Shown here: positions 51,558-61,165 of the stretch, piece by piece
How positions within the stretch are numbered: the stretch's first letter is position 1
How the letters are laid out: every line of letters begins with the position of its first letter
DNA from: Niabella yanshanensis
Lineage (GTDB): Bacteria > Bacteroidota > Bacteroidia > Chitinophagales > Chitinophagaceae
Direction: 5' to 3'
DNA: 64,000 nt
Assembly (NCBI RefSeq): GCF_034424215.1
Contig: NZ_CP139960.1
Span: 4,898,001 to 4,962,000, forward strand
Program-made: the position numbers and the translations under genes
The notes under the pieces: generated by a model
Databases searched by the model: none
What the model saw: only the letters and a program-made list of their open reading frames with translations
Told to the model about the DNA's origin: nothing

Positions 51558-54500
51558 ATGAGCAATCAAACAAACATTTCTTTTTATCGTATACTTCTAT
51601 GTGTACTGTTATTTTCACTCAACCAGGTGGCGAAGGCGCAGAATGCCCCAACGGTTAATTCTATTCTGGAAGGGACGGTTGCGGATGAGGCAACCAACCA
51701 ACCTCTGGAAGGAGCCAATATTGCTATTGAGGGTGTTACCAACCAAACCACCACCGATGCAAAGGGGCACTTTGAGCTGCGTACCGGGCAAAAATTTCCC
51801 TACAACATTATAATAACTTTTATTGGCTATGAGAGAAAAGTTATTTTGGCAAATGGTTCACCGGTACATGTAAAACTAACTCCAGCTAAAAGCCAGCTGG
51901 ATGATGTAGTGGTAGTAGGTTATGGGACCCAGCGTAGATCTGATGTGGTAGGCTCTATTGCAAAGATCAATGCAGGCGAAGTAAACAAAATTCCGGTAGC
52001 CAGTTTTGATGCGCAGATACAGGGTAAGGCTGCAGGCCTGCAGGTGATTACCAACTCGGGCGTTCCCGGGGAAAGTGTTTTCCTTCGTTTACGGGGTACT
52101 ACTTCTATCAACTCAAGCAGTGATCCATTATACATAATTGACGGGGTGTTCTTAAACAATACAAGCTTACAAACTACCAACCTGGGTGGAAGAAACAGTT
52201 CGCCCTTAGCGGATATTAATCCTGCAGATATAGAATCGATTGAGTTGCTTAAAGATGCATCGGCTACGGCTATATACGGTTCACGTGGAGCCAATGGCGT
52301 AGTGATCGTTACTACCAAAAAAGGTAACTATGGAAGTAAAACCAAGGTAGATATTAATGTTTCGAATGGATGGGTAGAAGCTGATAAGTCGGTATTGCCC
52401 GACCTGATATCCGGGCCGGAAGCGGCAACCCTGGTAAACGAGTATTGGATGAATTCGGGACAAGCAGCTCAAAGCCCTTTTAGGCCCGTATCGCAGGGAG
52501 GTTTAGGTGCCCCCGAAGAACAGCAAACCTATGATCGCCTGGCGTTTTTATTAAGAAAAGGATATATCCAGGACTACAATATTGGTATCCAGGGCGGCAG
52601 TAACAATTCAAGATATTACCTGGGTGCAGGCTATACTGATCAGGATGCTTTCTTTAAAGTGATTGGCTTTAACAGGGCCAGTATCAAGTTTAATTTTGAT
52701 CAGCAGTTATCGAAGAAAATTAAGATTGGATTGACCAACAGTATTTCGCGGAGTTACCGCAACCAGGCTCGTTTAGGTGATGGTCCACAGGGACGTTTAT
52801 GGGGTTCGGCTATTACCGGATCTACTTATAGTCCAACGCATGATGCTTCAGGTGCCTTGATCGGCCTGGAAAATACTTATTCATTGGTAGATAATTATGA
52901 TGTGAATACCGTCAGCCTTCGCTATGTAGGAAGTGCTTTCGCGGAGTTTAATATACTGGAAGGGCTGAAGTTTAGATCAAGCATCAGTACCGATTATAAT
53001 TTGTATGATGAGTATCAATACTGGAACAGCGGCACCTCTATTGGCTCCGCAGTTAACGGTAAAGCTATTGAATCAGTAACGCAAAATAATGCCTGGATCA
53101 ACGAGCAGGTATTAACCTATAACAAAAAGATCAACGCACACAATATCACGGTTTTGTTAGGAAACACTTTGCAGAGCAATACGCTGAAATATACATATGC
53201 AGAGGGTAATGGCTTTGCTAATGCCAATTATAAGCTGATTTCTTCAGCAGCCTCAACATTAGCCAGCGACCGGTGGACCAGGCATACCATTGCTTCTTAC
53301 TTCGGACGTATCGGTTATTCTTTTGAAGATAAATATTTTGCTGAAGCCAGCTTCAGGTCAGACGCGTCTTCCAAATTTGGTAAGAACAATCGAAGAGGTT
53401 ATTTCCCGGCGATTGGCGCTTCCTGGAGAATAAAGAAAGAAAATTTCCTGAGCGATGTGTCATGGATCAGCGATCTTAAGCTAAGAGCCTCTTATGGTAT
53501 TACCGGTAACCAGGCGGGAATCGATGATTTTGCTGCAAGAGGTTTATGGTCCGGAGGAAGTCCTTACGCCGATGTGTCGGGCACTCCTTTAGCAGGCATC
53601 GGTCCTTTGCAGCTAGGTAATGACGATTTGCGTTGGGAAAAAACGGCGCAAACCAGCCTGGGGCTGGATGCCTCGTTTTTCCGCGATCGGTTGAGTATCA
53701 CTTTTGACGTATACAATAAATATACTTCAGATCTTTTGCTGCAACGGCCGGTTCCCGCATCTTCAGGATTTTCGGTGTATTGGGCTAATGTTGGAGAGGT
53801 AAGTAATAAAGGTTACGAGCTAACGATCAATTCGACCAATATCAGGAATGAAAATTTTAACTGGACAACCAGCTTTAATATTTCGGGTAACCGAAACAGG
53901 ATCGAAAAATTACCTACGCAGATCACGCAATACACAAGAGATTGGGTGATATTGAAAGAAGGTTATTCTTTAAACTCCTTCTGGTTGTATGAACAACTAC
54001 GCGTAGATCCTCAAACCGGAAACCCGGTATTTGATGGACAGGATGAGAATGGCGTGGTAACCGCGGAAGACAGGAAGATCCTGCACAACTTCTATCCCAG
54101 GTTTTATGGCGGGTTAACCAACAGCATCAGATTTAGACAGTTTGACTTAGGGGCGCTCTTTTCCTTCCAGTATGGCAGCTATGCATTGAACCTGCAACGC
54201 TTCTTCCTGGAGCGTAATCCTGGCACCGGTGCGAATGCCACTTTGTTAAAAAGATGGCAGAAACCCGGAGATATAACGGATGTACCCAGGTTAACATCAG
54301 CCGGTTACAATTATACTTTAGATCAGAACAGCCGTTACCTGGAAGACGCCTCCTTTTTAAGATTAAAGCAGTTGTCAGCCGGTTATTCATTGCCAAAGTC
54401 ATTGGTGGAAAAAGCGAGGTTAAACAATGTTCGCCTTTACTTTGTAGCAGCTAATCTTTTCATCTTAACCAAATATACCGGCGATCCCGAAACAAGTGTT

Positions 54501-54590
54501 ACTTCTAATCCCAACGCACAGGGGCTTGGCGGGTTTGGAACTCCTCCCCAGCCGCGCAGCTTTCAGTTTGGTCTCAATGTGACATTCTAG
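51558..54590 (+). CDS. SusC/RagA TonB-dependent receptor (third locus)
   Basis: 1010 aa. Signal peptide ends NQVAKAQN. Carboxypeptidase-regulatory domain (LEGTVADEATNQPLEGANIA), TonB-box-like DDVVVVGYGTQRRSDVVGSI, plug (QGKAAGLQVITNSGVPGES, FLRLRGTTSIN, DPLYIIDGVFL, YGSRGANGVVIVTTKK) and a barrel ending FQFGLNVTF. It has no STN domain. Sequence around the plug differs clearly from the PUL 1 and 2 receptors, so it belongs to another SusC branch. Its SusD follows after 30 bases. Confidence 0.95.
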   Translation: MSNQTNISFYRILLCVLLFSLNQVAKAQNAPTVNSILEGTVADEATNQPLEGANIAIEGVTNQTTTDAKGHFELRTGQKFPYNIIITFIGYERKVILANGSPVHVKLTPAKSQLDDVVVVGYGTQRRSDVVGSIAKINAGEVNKIPVASFDAQIQGKAAGLQVITNSGVPGESVFLRLRGTTSINSSSDPLYIIDGVFLNNTSLQTTNLGGRNSSPLADINPADIESIELLKDASATAIYGSRGANGVVIVTTKKGNYGSKTKVDINVSNGWVEADKSVLPDLISGPEAATLVNEYWMNSGQAAQSPFRPVSQGGLGAPEEQQTYDRLAFLLRKGYIQDYNIGIQGGSNNSRYYLGAGYTDQDAFFKVIGFNRASIKFNFDQQLSKKIKIGLTNSISRSYRNQARLGDGPQGRLWGSAITGSTYSPTHDASGALIGLENTYSLVDNYDVNTVSLRYVGSAFAEFNILEGLKFRSSISTDYNLYDEYQYWNSGTSIGSAVNGKAIESVTQNNAWINEQVLTYNKKINAHNITVLLGNTLQSNTLKYTYAEGNGFANANYKLISSAASTLASDRWTRHTIASYFGRIGYSFEDKYFAEASFRSDASSKFGKNNRRGYFPAIGASWRIKKENFLSDVSWISDLKLRASYGITGNQAGIDDFAARGLWSGGSPYADVSGTPLAGIGPLQLGNDDLRWEKTAQTSLGLDASFFRDRLSITFDVYNKYTSDLLLQRPVPASSGFSVYWANVGEVSNKGYELTINSTNIRNENFNWTTSFNISGNRNRIEKLPTQITQYTRDWVILKEGYSLNSFWLYEQLRVDPQTGNPVFDGQDENGVVTAEDRKILHNFYPRFYGGLTNSIRFRQFDLGALFSFQYGSYALNLQRFFLERNPGTGANATLLKRWQKPGDITDVPRLTSAGYNYTLDQNSRYLEDASFLRLKQLSAGYSLPKSLVEKARLNNVRLYFVAANLFILTKYTGDPETSVTSNPNAQGLGGFGTPPQPRSFQFGLNVTF

Positions 54591-54620
54591 TTTTTTCTTA
54601 TTACAAAACAGCTTAATGAT

Positions 54621-56000
54621 ATGCAACATAAAAAATACACTATCTATACTTTCCTTCTGTCAGGCCTTTTTTCTGTTTCCCTGGCGTCCTGCAAAAAGTT
54701 CCTGGATGTAGAACCCAAAACAGCAACTTCTGACCTGGTAACGATCGTGGATGAAGCCTCGGCCCGAACAGCTGTCAGGGGTATTTATAACCAGTTAGAG
54801 TCAAACGATTATTATGGTTTTAACTTTCCGTTACTGGGCAATCTTTCCGGAGATAACGTACAGTACACGGGCAGCCAGGCCGTGAACAGAACATTGACCA
54901 CACATACCGTAAGAGCAGATCTCGGCCCTTTAGCCGTGGTGTGGACAAGCATTTATAATACGATTAACAGGGCCAACAATGTGATAGAGAAAGTACCTGC
55001 TTTGAGTACCACCACTACCTTCACCGAAACAGTAAGAAACCAGCTTACAGGCGAAGCGCATTTTTTACGTGCGCTCGCTTATTTCGACCTGGTAAGAACC
55101 TGGGGTGGTGTGCAGTTGATTCTTACACCCACCCAATCTGCAGGAACTATTGGTAATGTAGTCAGGAGCTCAACCCAGGAAACCTACGCCCGGATATTGA
55201 AGGACCTGGAAGCTGCAGAGAATTTATTGCCTGGCACCACCAACAGGATACGCGCTACCAAAAAAACGGTGTGGGCCTTGAGAGCCCGCTACCATTTATA
55301 TGTAAAGGAATGGGCGGCAGCTATCGATTATGCAGGCCGGCTGATTAACGACACCGAAAATTACAGTTTACCAACTCCTTATAATTCTTTTTTCGCCAAT
55401 AATGCATCCAACACCCGCGAGTCGATCTTTGAGTTGTATTATAATACCACTGTTACCAATACGCAGGCCTATAACTGGCAACCTTCAGCCAGAGGAGGGA
55501 TAGGATGGGTAAGGCCAGCAGATGAATTCGCAACGTTATTAAGTAATGCAGCTATAGCAGGTGACAGAACACAATTACTCATCAACGTTCCTGCCAACGG
55601 CATCGCTACCTGGTACGGTAATCTGTATTACAGAACCAATGGCACAGACCCTGCTTATATCATTCGTTTGGCAGAATTATACCTGATCAGGGCCGAGGCC
55701 AGAGCCAGTCTGCCGACTCCGGATATAACAGGTGCCCGTGAAGATTTAAACAAAATAAGAAACAGAGCGAGCCTGGCTTCTCTTTCGTTAAATACGGCTG
55801 CTGAGTTATTAATGGCTATTGAAAATGAAAACAGGTATGAATTTGCGTTTGAAAATCACCGCTGGTATGACCTGGTGAGAACGGGCCGGGCGCAGGCGGT
55901 ATTGGGTATTACTGACGCGACCAAACTGCTGCTCCCTATTCCTTATTCACAAATACTGGTTGACGGCAGCCTCACGCAGAATCCCGGATATGGTAATTAA
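54621..56000 (+). CDS. SusD/RagB surface glycan-binding lipoprotein (third locus)
   Basis: 459 aa, of usual SusD size and shorter than the two others here. Lipoprotein signal SVSLASCKKFLDVEPKT. Family segments: TGEAHFLRALAYFDLVRTWG, LAELYLIRAEARASL, NENRYEFAFENHRWYDLVRT, ending LTQNPGY. Forms the surface lid of the preceding SusC. Followed by the DoxX-like pair in the same direction. Confidence 0.94.
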   Translation: MQHKKYTIYTFLLSGLFSVSLASCKKFLDVEPKTATSDLVTIVDEASARTAVRGIYNQLESNDYYGFNFPLLGNLSGDNVQYTGSQAVNRTLTTHTVRADLGPLAVVWTSIYNTINRANNVIEKVPALSTTTTFTETVRNQLTGEAHFLRALAYFDLVRTWGGVQLILTPTQSAGTIGNVVRSSTQETYARILKDLEAAENLLPGTTNRIRATKKTVWALRARYHLYVKEWAAAIDYAGRLINDTENYSLPTPYNSFFANNASNTRESIFELYYNTTVTNTQAYNWQPSARGGIGWVRPADEFATLLSNAAIAGDRTQLLINVPANGIATWYGNLYYRTNGTDPAYIIRLAELYLIRAEARASLPTPDITGAREDLNKIRNRASLASLSLNTAAELLMAIENENRYEFAFENHRWYDLVRTGRAQAVLGITDATKLLLPIPYSQILVDGSLTQNPGYGN

Positions 56001-56043
56001 TGTTGACAGGAATGATTGAATTTTTAAATAATTAATCTGCTTT

Positions 56044-57387
56044 ATGTCTCACTCAACGCTCAACAAACCCTGGAGAAAAGGAGAGTTATTTACTTTCAGG
56101 GTGGTATTCATTTTTTTACTCGTCTTGTCTGTTCCTTTTGACCGGCTTTTGTTCGTATCGATAAAAAATGCGCCGTTTAGTTTTGAAACCGTCTTTCAGC
56201 TATTTACTTATAGAACCTCTTTTATTCCTGAAAGCCAAAGTGTGAGCCAGCCTTTTACCGGGTACTGGAACTGGCTGATCGCGTTAATCGTAGCCCTGGT
56301 GGGGACCATCATCTGGTATGTCCTTGATAAGGGAAAGGCAAAAGAGTATAACCGGCTTTATTATTTCCTGAGAGTTTTTATAAGGGTGCGATTGGCGTTG
56401 GCTGTAGTTACAACAGGTATTATTAAATTGCTGCCATTACAATTGCCTAAGCCTTCTTTAAGTGATTATCATACCGAATACGGTGATTTCCTTAGCTGGA
56501 AAATTTACTACCTCAGTACCTCTGTTACATTTGCAGGCTATGTGCCGGCTATTGGCTTGCTTGAGCTGCTGGGCGGTATTTTGCTGCTGTTCAGGAAAAC
56601 CGCCGCAATAGGTTCAGGACTGCTGATCGCCGTTCTGTCCAATGTAGTGATCTCCAATTTCGTGTTTGATATCGGGGAGCAGGTGTATAGCTCCTTCCTG
56701 CTTTTGCTGGCGATCTTTATATTTTCATATGATTTTCCGAGATTTTATTCGCTTCTTTTTTTACGGGTGCAAACAAGGCCTGATCCTTTTTGGGCGAACA
56801 CTTCGAGCGAGCGCGCAACATTAAAAAAAGTACTGAGAGGGGTTTTTGTGGTGGTTTTTGTTTTCTTTGGAATCGGTGCTTACCGGTCTTACTCAAGTTC
56901 TCAATTACCTTATTCCCCGGAAGCCGGTATAAAAGATACCCGTGGTTATTATGATGTGCAGTCTTTTGTCTACAATAAAGATACCTTACCTTATTCCCTG
57001 GTTGATCCGGTTCGCTGGCAAAATGTAGTATTCGAATCCTGGAACACGATCAGTGTGAGGGATAATGTTCCTGTTATTATCGACAGTACAAGACCTCAAC
57101 TGCTATGGCATCCCGATTCTTTAAAAAACTTTGATAAGATCGGTAATGCCGGTCGTCATTTTTACCGGTACACTTATTCTCCTGCCGCTGATAACGGGTA
57201 TCGTTTGCAGTTGTTCGAAAAAAGTACCAACATCAAAAAGTACGATCTGGATATTCAAATTGCCGACAGCATTATTTATGCGAGGGGTGCAGATAATAAG
57301 GGCGATTCGCTGTATGTTCAGTTAGTCCGCTATTCCAAAAAATACCTGCTGGATGCCGGACGGAGGAAGCCAATCAAAATCTATTAA
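56044..57387 (+). CDS. DoxX-like membrane protein with C-terminal extracytoplasmic domain (copy 1)
   Basis: 447 aa. About six to seven predicted membrane helices. The middle helices resemble DoxX (GYVPAIGLLELLGGILLLFR and the loop IKLLPLQLPKPSLSDYHTE), and the C-terminal 160 residues after the last helix (about 260-280) form a soluble domain on the outer face. DoxX proteins act with sulfur-transfer or quinone-linked redox partners. The second copy starts 9 bases later. The pair is embedded in a SusCD operon, which I have not seen described. The DoxX assignment is a pattern call, not proven. Confidence 0.6.
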   Translation: MSHSTLNKPWRKGELFTFRVVFIFLLVLSVPFDRLLFVSIKNAPFSFETVFQLFTYRTSFIPESQSVSQPFTGYWNWLIALIVALVGTIIWYVLDKGKAKEYNRLYYFLRVFIRVRLALAVVTTGIIKLLPLQLPKPSLSDYHTEYGDFLSWKIYYLSTSVTFAGYVPAIGLLELLGGILLLFRKTAAIGSGLLIAVLSNVVISNFVFDIGEQVYSSFLLLLAIFIFSYDFPRFYSLLFLRVQTRPDPFWANTSSERATLKKVLRGVFVVVFVFFGIGAYRSYSSSQLPYSPEAGIKDTRGYYDVQSFVYNKDTLPYSLVDPVRWQNVVFESWNTISVRDNVPVIIDSTRPQLLWHPDSLKNFDKIGNAGRHFYRYTYSPAADNGYRLQLFEKSTNIKKYDLDIQIADSIIYARGADNKGDSLYVQLVRYSKKYLLDAGRRKPIKIY

Positions 57388-57396
57388 AACGATATT

Positions 57397-58857
57397 ATGA
57401 GCATAGCTACACAAACATGGTCTCATTCAACAGATGATCGAATATGGGGCCGCTCTGAAAAGTTTATTTTCAGGGTAGCGTTCATTTTCTTAATCCTGTT
57501 GATCGTTCCATTGGAACCGGAGTGGTATACTAAATTGTTTTCCGATTTTTCTCTTTACAAGCTTTTAAGTGCGCTGGCGGGAGCCAGGCCCGGATTGATT
57601 GAAATAAAATCAGAAAGTGGCAGATGGGGGCTGGCTTCTTATGCTACCTGGGGTATTCTTTTTCTGGCGGCTGTTGTGGGTGGAGGGATATGGACCTTGT
57701 TGGTTCGCAGACGTTCCATACCGGACTATAATAAACTGTATTATTGGATAAGGGTTTTAGTTCGTTATCGTATTGCTATAGGGTTGATAGCTTTTGGACT
57801 CATTAAGTTTTACCCTATGCAAATGCCCTATCCTTCAGTAAGTAATCTACATACAGAATTCGGGGACTACGCACCCTTTAAATTGTACTGGCAGTCAGTA
57901 GGTCTTTCCCTGGAGTACCAGGTTTTTCTGGGAGCACTGGAGATCATAATCGGGGTATTACTTTTTTTCAGGGCAACTACAGCCATTGGGGCTATTCTTA
58001 CGGCAGGTGTGCTGTATAATATCGCCCATGCCAACCTGGGCTACGACGGAGGAGTGCATGTTTACAGCTCTTATTTTGTATTATTGGCGCTTTTTTTATT
58101 GGTACAGTATATCCCGGGTATATGGAAATTATTCATCAAGGGAGAAGCTGTAGTGCCACAACACTATACTCCCGATTATAAAACAGCCCGTGCTAAGACG
58201 CTTTATATCGCGGCAAAAGCAATTTTTATTTTTTTGTTCCTTTTTGTTTATAGCTATTACCGGTATGATATGCATTTTAACCAGGGAAGGCTTAAAGAGC
58301 CTATTTTACCGGGGTTAAAAAAATCAGAAGGGTTTTACAATGTAAAGAGTTTTGTTTTAAATGGAGATAGTTTACAATATACGCCTACAGATTCTGTAAG
58401 ATGGCATAATGCTGTTTTCGAGCGTTACTCCACCTTGTCTTATAAAGTGTGTAAACCTTTTGATATTCGCACGGGTAACGGCGTTCCTGATGGTACAGAT
58501 CTCTTCAAAGAATATGAGTTGACTGGCAGGGCTGGTGGCCGCGTTTACCTCTATTATGAAATTGATTCGCTGGAGCGAAATCTTTACCTGGTGGATAAAA
58601 ATCAGAAATTCAGTAAAACAACGTTGAAGAAGTATGCCAATAAGGATTTCCTGGGGTTAAAAGAACTATACAAAACACATGCAAAGGATACCTTAGGAAT
58701 ACTGCGGTGGCATTACGCACAAACAGGAACCGGGGCAATACAGTTGTCGGGTATTGATCAATATAAAGATACCATTCATGTAGAACTGGAGCGTATCCCA
58801 CAGGTACATGCACCCGGTAAATACTGGTATACAGAAAATAAAAAATATCATTATTAA
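57397..58857 (+). CDS. DoxX-like membrane protein with C-terminal extracytoplasmic domain (copy 2)
   Basis: 486 aa, a paralogue of the preceding gene: both share FRVxFIFLxLLxVP at the start, IKxxPxQxPxPSxSxxHTExGD in the middle, VYSSxFxLLAxF and, beyond the last helix, GFYNVKSFVLNGDSLQYTPT matching GYYDVQSFVYNKDTLPYSLV. It has the same helix order and soluble C-terminal domain, slightly longer. The two probably form a heteromeric complex in the inner membrane (inference). Ten bases separate it from the next gene, so translation is likely coupled. Confidence 0.6.
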   Translation: MSIATQTWSHSTDDRIWGRSEKFIFRVAFIFLILLIVPLEPEWYTKLFSDFSLYKLLSALAGARPGLIEIKSESGRWGLASYATWGILFLAAVVGGGIWTLLVRRRSIPDYNKLYYWIRVLVRYRIAIGLIAFGLIKFYPMQMPYPSVSNLHTEFGDYAPFKLYWQSVGLSLEYQVFLGALEIIIGVLLFFRATTAIGAILTAGVLYNIAHANLGYDGGVHVYSSYFVLLALFLLVQYIPGIWKLFIKGEAVVPQHYTPDYKTARAKTLYIAAKAIFIFLFLFVYSYYRYDMHFNQGRLKEPILPGLKKSEGFYNVKSFVLNGDSLQYTPTDSVRWHNAVFERYSTLSYKVCKPFDIRTGNGVPDGTDLFKEYELTGRAGGRVYLYYEIDSLERNLYLVDKNQKFSKTTLKKYANKDFLGLKELYKTHAKDTLGILRWHYAQTGTGAIQLSGIDQYKDTIHVELERIPQVHAPGKYWYTENKKYHY

Positions 58858-58867
58858 ATACATATAC

Positions 58868-59638
58868 ATGCGTTTATTTTATTCTATTATTTTATCTACG
58901 CTCTTTTTATGCCCGGTTGAGCTACATGCGATGCCTACTAAAATTACAATAAGGGTTAAAGCTAAGGATGCCAAATTTATAGGAACGGCTATTGGTGGCG
59001 CTGCGGTGATAGTAAGAGACAATCTCTCCGGATCGATTTTATCCCAGGGTGTTACAGCAGGCGGCTCAGGTGATACCAAAATAATAATGCAAACACCGCT
59101 TACGAGATACCAGCCTCAAACCGACAGCACTACCGCTAAATATGTAGCAGTGGTAGATGTTGAGGAGCCTACTTTGGTAGATGTTGAAGTACAGGCGCCT
59201 TTAAGCCGGAGAGGGGCTGCTATAAAAGGCACTACACAATTATGGGTGATACCAGGTAAGGATATCCTGGGAGATGGTATCATCATTGAATTACCTGGTT
59301 TGATTCTTGATATTTTAAACCCTTATACACATCAGTCTTTATCTGAAGAAAGTTTTAAAAACGGGGTATTTGTTTTCAGGGTAAATTTGGTGATGCTTTG
59401 CGGCTGTCCTATCGCTACAGGTGGCGTGTGGGATGCCAATAACTTCGAGGTGAAGGCTTATTTAAAAAAAGATGGAAAAGTGATCGGCAATTATGAACTA
59501 AATAAGACTGATGTGGTTAATTTATATGAAGGAAAGCTTCCATCGCCGGTAAAAGGCAGCTATGAGTTAACGGTACATGCTTTTCAGAACAAGGGGTATA
59601 ATGCCGGTGCAGACCGAATTAATTTCACCGTTCAATAG
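58868..59638 (+). CDS. Secreted protein of unknown function
   Basis: 256 aa from ATG 58868, a signal peptide ending CPVELHAMP (an earlier in-frame start at 58808 would overlap the preceding gene). The mature part is beta-rich with no helix or motif I recognise: ITIRVKAKDAKFIGTAIGG, then VNLVMLCGCPIATGGVWDA with a CGC pair, which could bind metal or form a disulfide. The end (SPVKGSYELTVHAFQNKGYN) resembles a Bacteroidota Ig-like strand pattern. It lies between the DoxX-like and MBL-rhodanese genes. Confidence 0.7.
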   Translation: MRLFYSIILSTLFLCPVELHAMPTKITIRVKAKDAKFIGTAIGGAAVIVRDNLSGSILSQGVTAGGSGDTKIIMQTPLTRYQPQTDSTTAKYVAVVDVEEPTLVDVEVQAPLSRRGAAIKGTTQLWVIPGKDILGDGIIIELPGLILDILNPYTHQSLSEESFKNGVFVFRVNLVMLCGCPIATGGVWDANNFEVKAYLKKDGKVIGNYELNKTDVVNLYEGKLPSPVKGSYELTVHAFQNKGYNAGADRINFTVQ

Positions 59639-59644
59639 TAGTTC

Positions 59645-61087
59645 ATGAACAGAAGACGATTTTTACAGAATAGTGTATCAATGGCTGGTGTAGGAATTCT
59701 TGCTCCTCATTTAATAGCAAATAAAACAGCAGGTATGTATCATATAGAACAATTTACGGACGAAGGGTTATCTCAATTTACTTATGCGATCCTGTTCGAT
59801 AAAAAGATCGTATTGATCGACCCCTCAAGAGATCCTCAACCGTTTTATGACTATGCCGGTCAGAATAATGCCACTATTATTGCGGTTATCGAAACGCATC
59901 CGCACGCAGATTTTATCAGTAGCCATGCCGAGATATATCGCAAGCTACAATCGCGCATATATGTAAGCGAAAAACTGCATGCAAAATATCCACATCACGC
60001 AGTGAAAGATGGCGATATCATAGCCTTAAATAATCACCTTGTCTTAAAAGTATTAGATACGCCGGGGCATTCGCCAGACAGTATTTCAATTGTACTAAGG
60101 CAGGATGATATTGATAAGGCGGTGTTTACAGGTGATGCACTCTTATTTGGTGATGTTGGCCGGCCCGACTTAAGAGAATATGGCAAAAATGAAAATGAGC
60201 AGAGGGCCAGCCTGGCCAAAGCTATGTATAATACGGTTCAAAAGAAATATACCCCTTTAGATGACCAGGTGATCGTTTATCCTGCACATGGGGCGGGCTC
60301 ACTTTGTGGCAATGCTATTCGTAATGTTAAATCGAGTACCGTAGGAGAAGAGAAGCAGAATAATCACGCTTTTCATCATGCCAGCGAATCTGATTTTGTA
60401 GCAGCTATATTAAAAGATCTGCCTTTTATACCCAAGTATTTCCCTTATGATGTGGAGTTGAACCGTGCAGGAGCAGCCGATGTAAAACCTGGAATAGAAA
60501 AAATAAAGCTTTTGACAGAAAATTACAGACCTGCGGAAAAGGCATTGGTGGTGGATATCAGGCCCAAAAGTGATTTACAGGAGGCCTATTATCCCGGGGC
60601 TATTTATGTGCCTGAAGGAAAAAAATTTGAAACCTGGCTGGGAACGGTTATTGCGCCCGGGGAAAAATTCTACCTGGCAGTACAGGATGCGGCTGCCTTT
60701 CATACAGCCGTCAAAAAGCTCGCAAAAATTGGATACGAGTCTAATATAGCAGGTGGGTTTGTGTATACTGCAAAGCATCAATACCCCAACTTTTTAAATG
60801 GCAAACCTTTTTCTTTGAGTGATAAGGATGATTATACAATTGTTGATGTTCGCAATAAAAAAGAGTACGACGAAGACCCTATCATTGCGTCGTCCGTCAA
60901 TATCCCCCTGCCGGAACTGGGTAAGCGGTTAGCAGAGATCCCTAAGGACAAGCCCATAGTAGTGCATTGTGCGTCGGGTTATCGTTCTTCCATTGCAACC
61001 AGCATTATCAGGAAGGAGTATCCTCAGCTTTCTATACTGGATTTAGGGGAAGAAGTGACCCGCATCAAAAAGCAAAAAACACACTGA
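59645..61087 (+). CDS. Tat-exported MBL-fold hydrolase with two rhodanese domains (persulfide dioxygenase-like)
   Basis: 480 aa. Tat-like leader NRRRFLQNSVSMAGVGILA. The metallo-beta-lactamase domain has ETHPHADFISSH (H85, H87, D89, with F90 where the usual His of HxHxDH is), H142 in TPGHSP, D164 in FTGDALLFGD and H215 in YPAHGAGS. A single-iron site as in ETHE1-like persulfide dioxygenases would use H85, H142 and D164. Two rhodanese domains follow: the first (about 295-375) lacks the catalytic Cys, the second has C442 in HCASGYRSS. It may oxidise persulfides or transfer sulfane sulfur in the periplasm. Six bases after the secreted protein. Confidence 0.85.
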   Translation: MNRRRFLQNSVSMAGVGILAPHLIANKTAGMYHIEQFTDEGLSQFTYAILFDKKIVLIDPSRDPQPFYDYAGQNNATIIAVIETHPHADFISSHAEIYRKLQSRIYVSEKLHAKYPHHAVKDGDIIALNNHLVLKVLDTPGHSPDSISIVLRQDDIDKAVFTGDALLFGDVGRPDLREYGKNENEQRASLAKAMYNTVQKKYTPLDDQVIVYPAHGAGSLCGNAIRNVKSSTVGEEKQNNHAFHHASESDFVAAILKDLPFIPKYFPYDVELNRAGAADVKPGIEKIKLLTENYRPAEKALVVDIRPKSDLQEAYYPGAIYVPEGKKFETWLGTVIAPGEKFYLAVQDAAAFHTAVKKLAKIGYESNIAGGFVYTAKHQYPNFLNGKPFSLSDKDDYTIVDVRNKKEYDEDPIIASSVNIPLPELGKRLAEIPKDKPIVVHCASGYRSSIATSIIRKEYPQLSILDLGEEVTRIKKQKTH

Positions 61088-61165
61088 CAATTATTTTAAG
61101 ACTTCTAATACAACAGGTAGTACCGTTGATGATTTTAACGGATAATACCTGGAATTATCTATCTC

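Noticed and set aside
59645-61087. Plain class B beta-lactamase
   Set aside because: The HPHADF motif, the rhodanese domains and the Tat signal fit persulfide chemistry better than antibiotic resistance.
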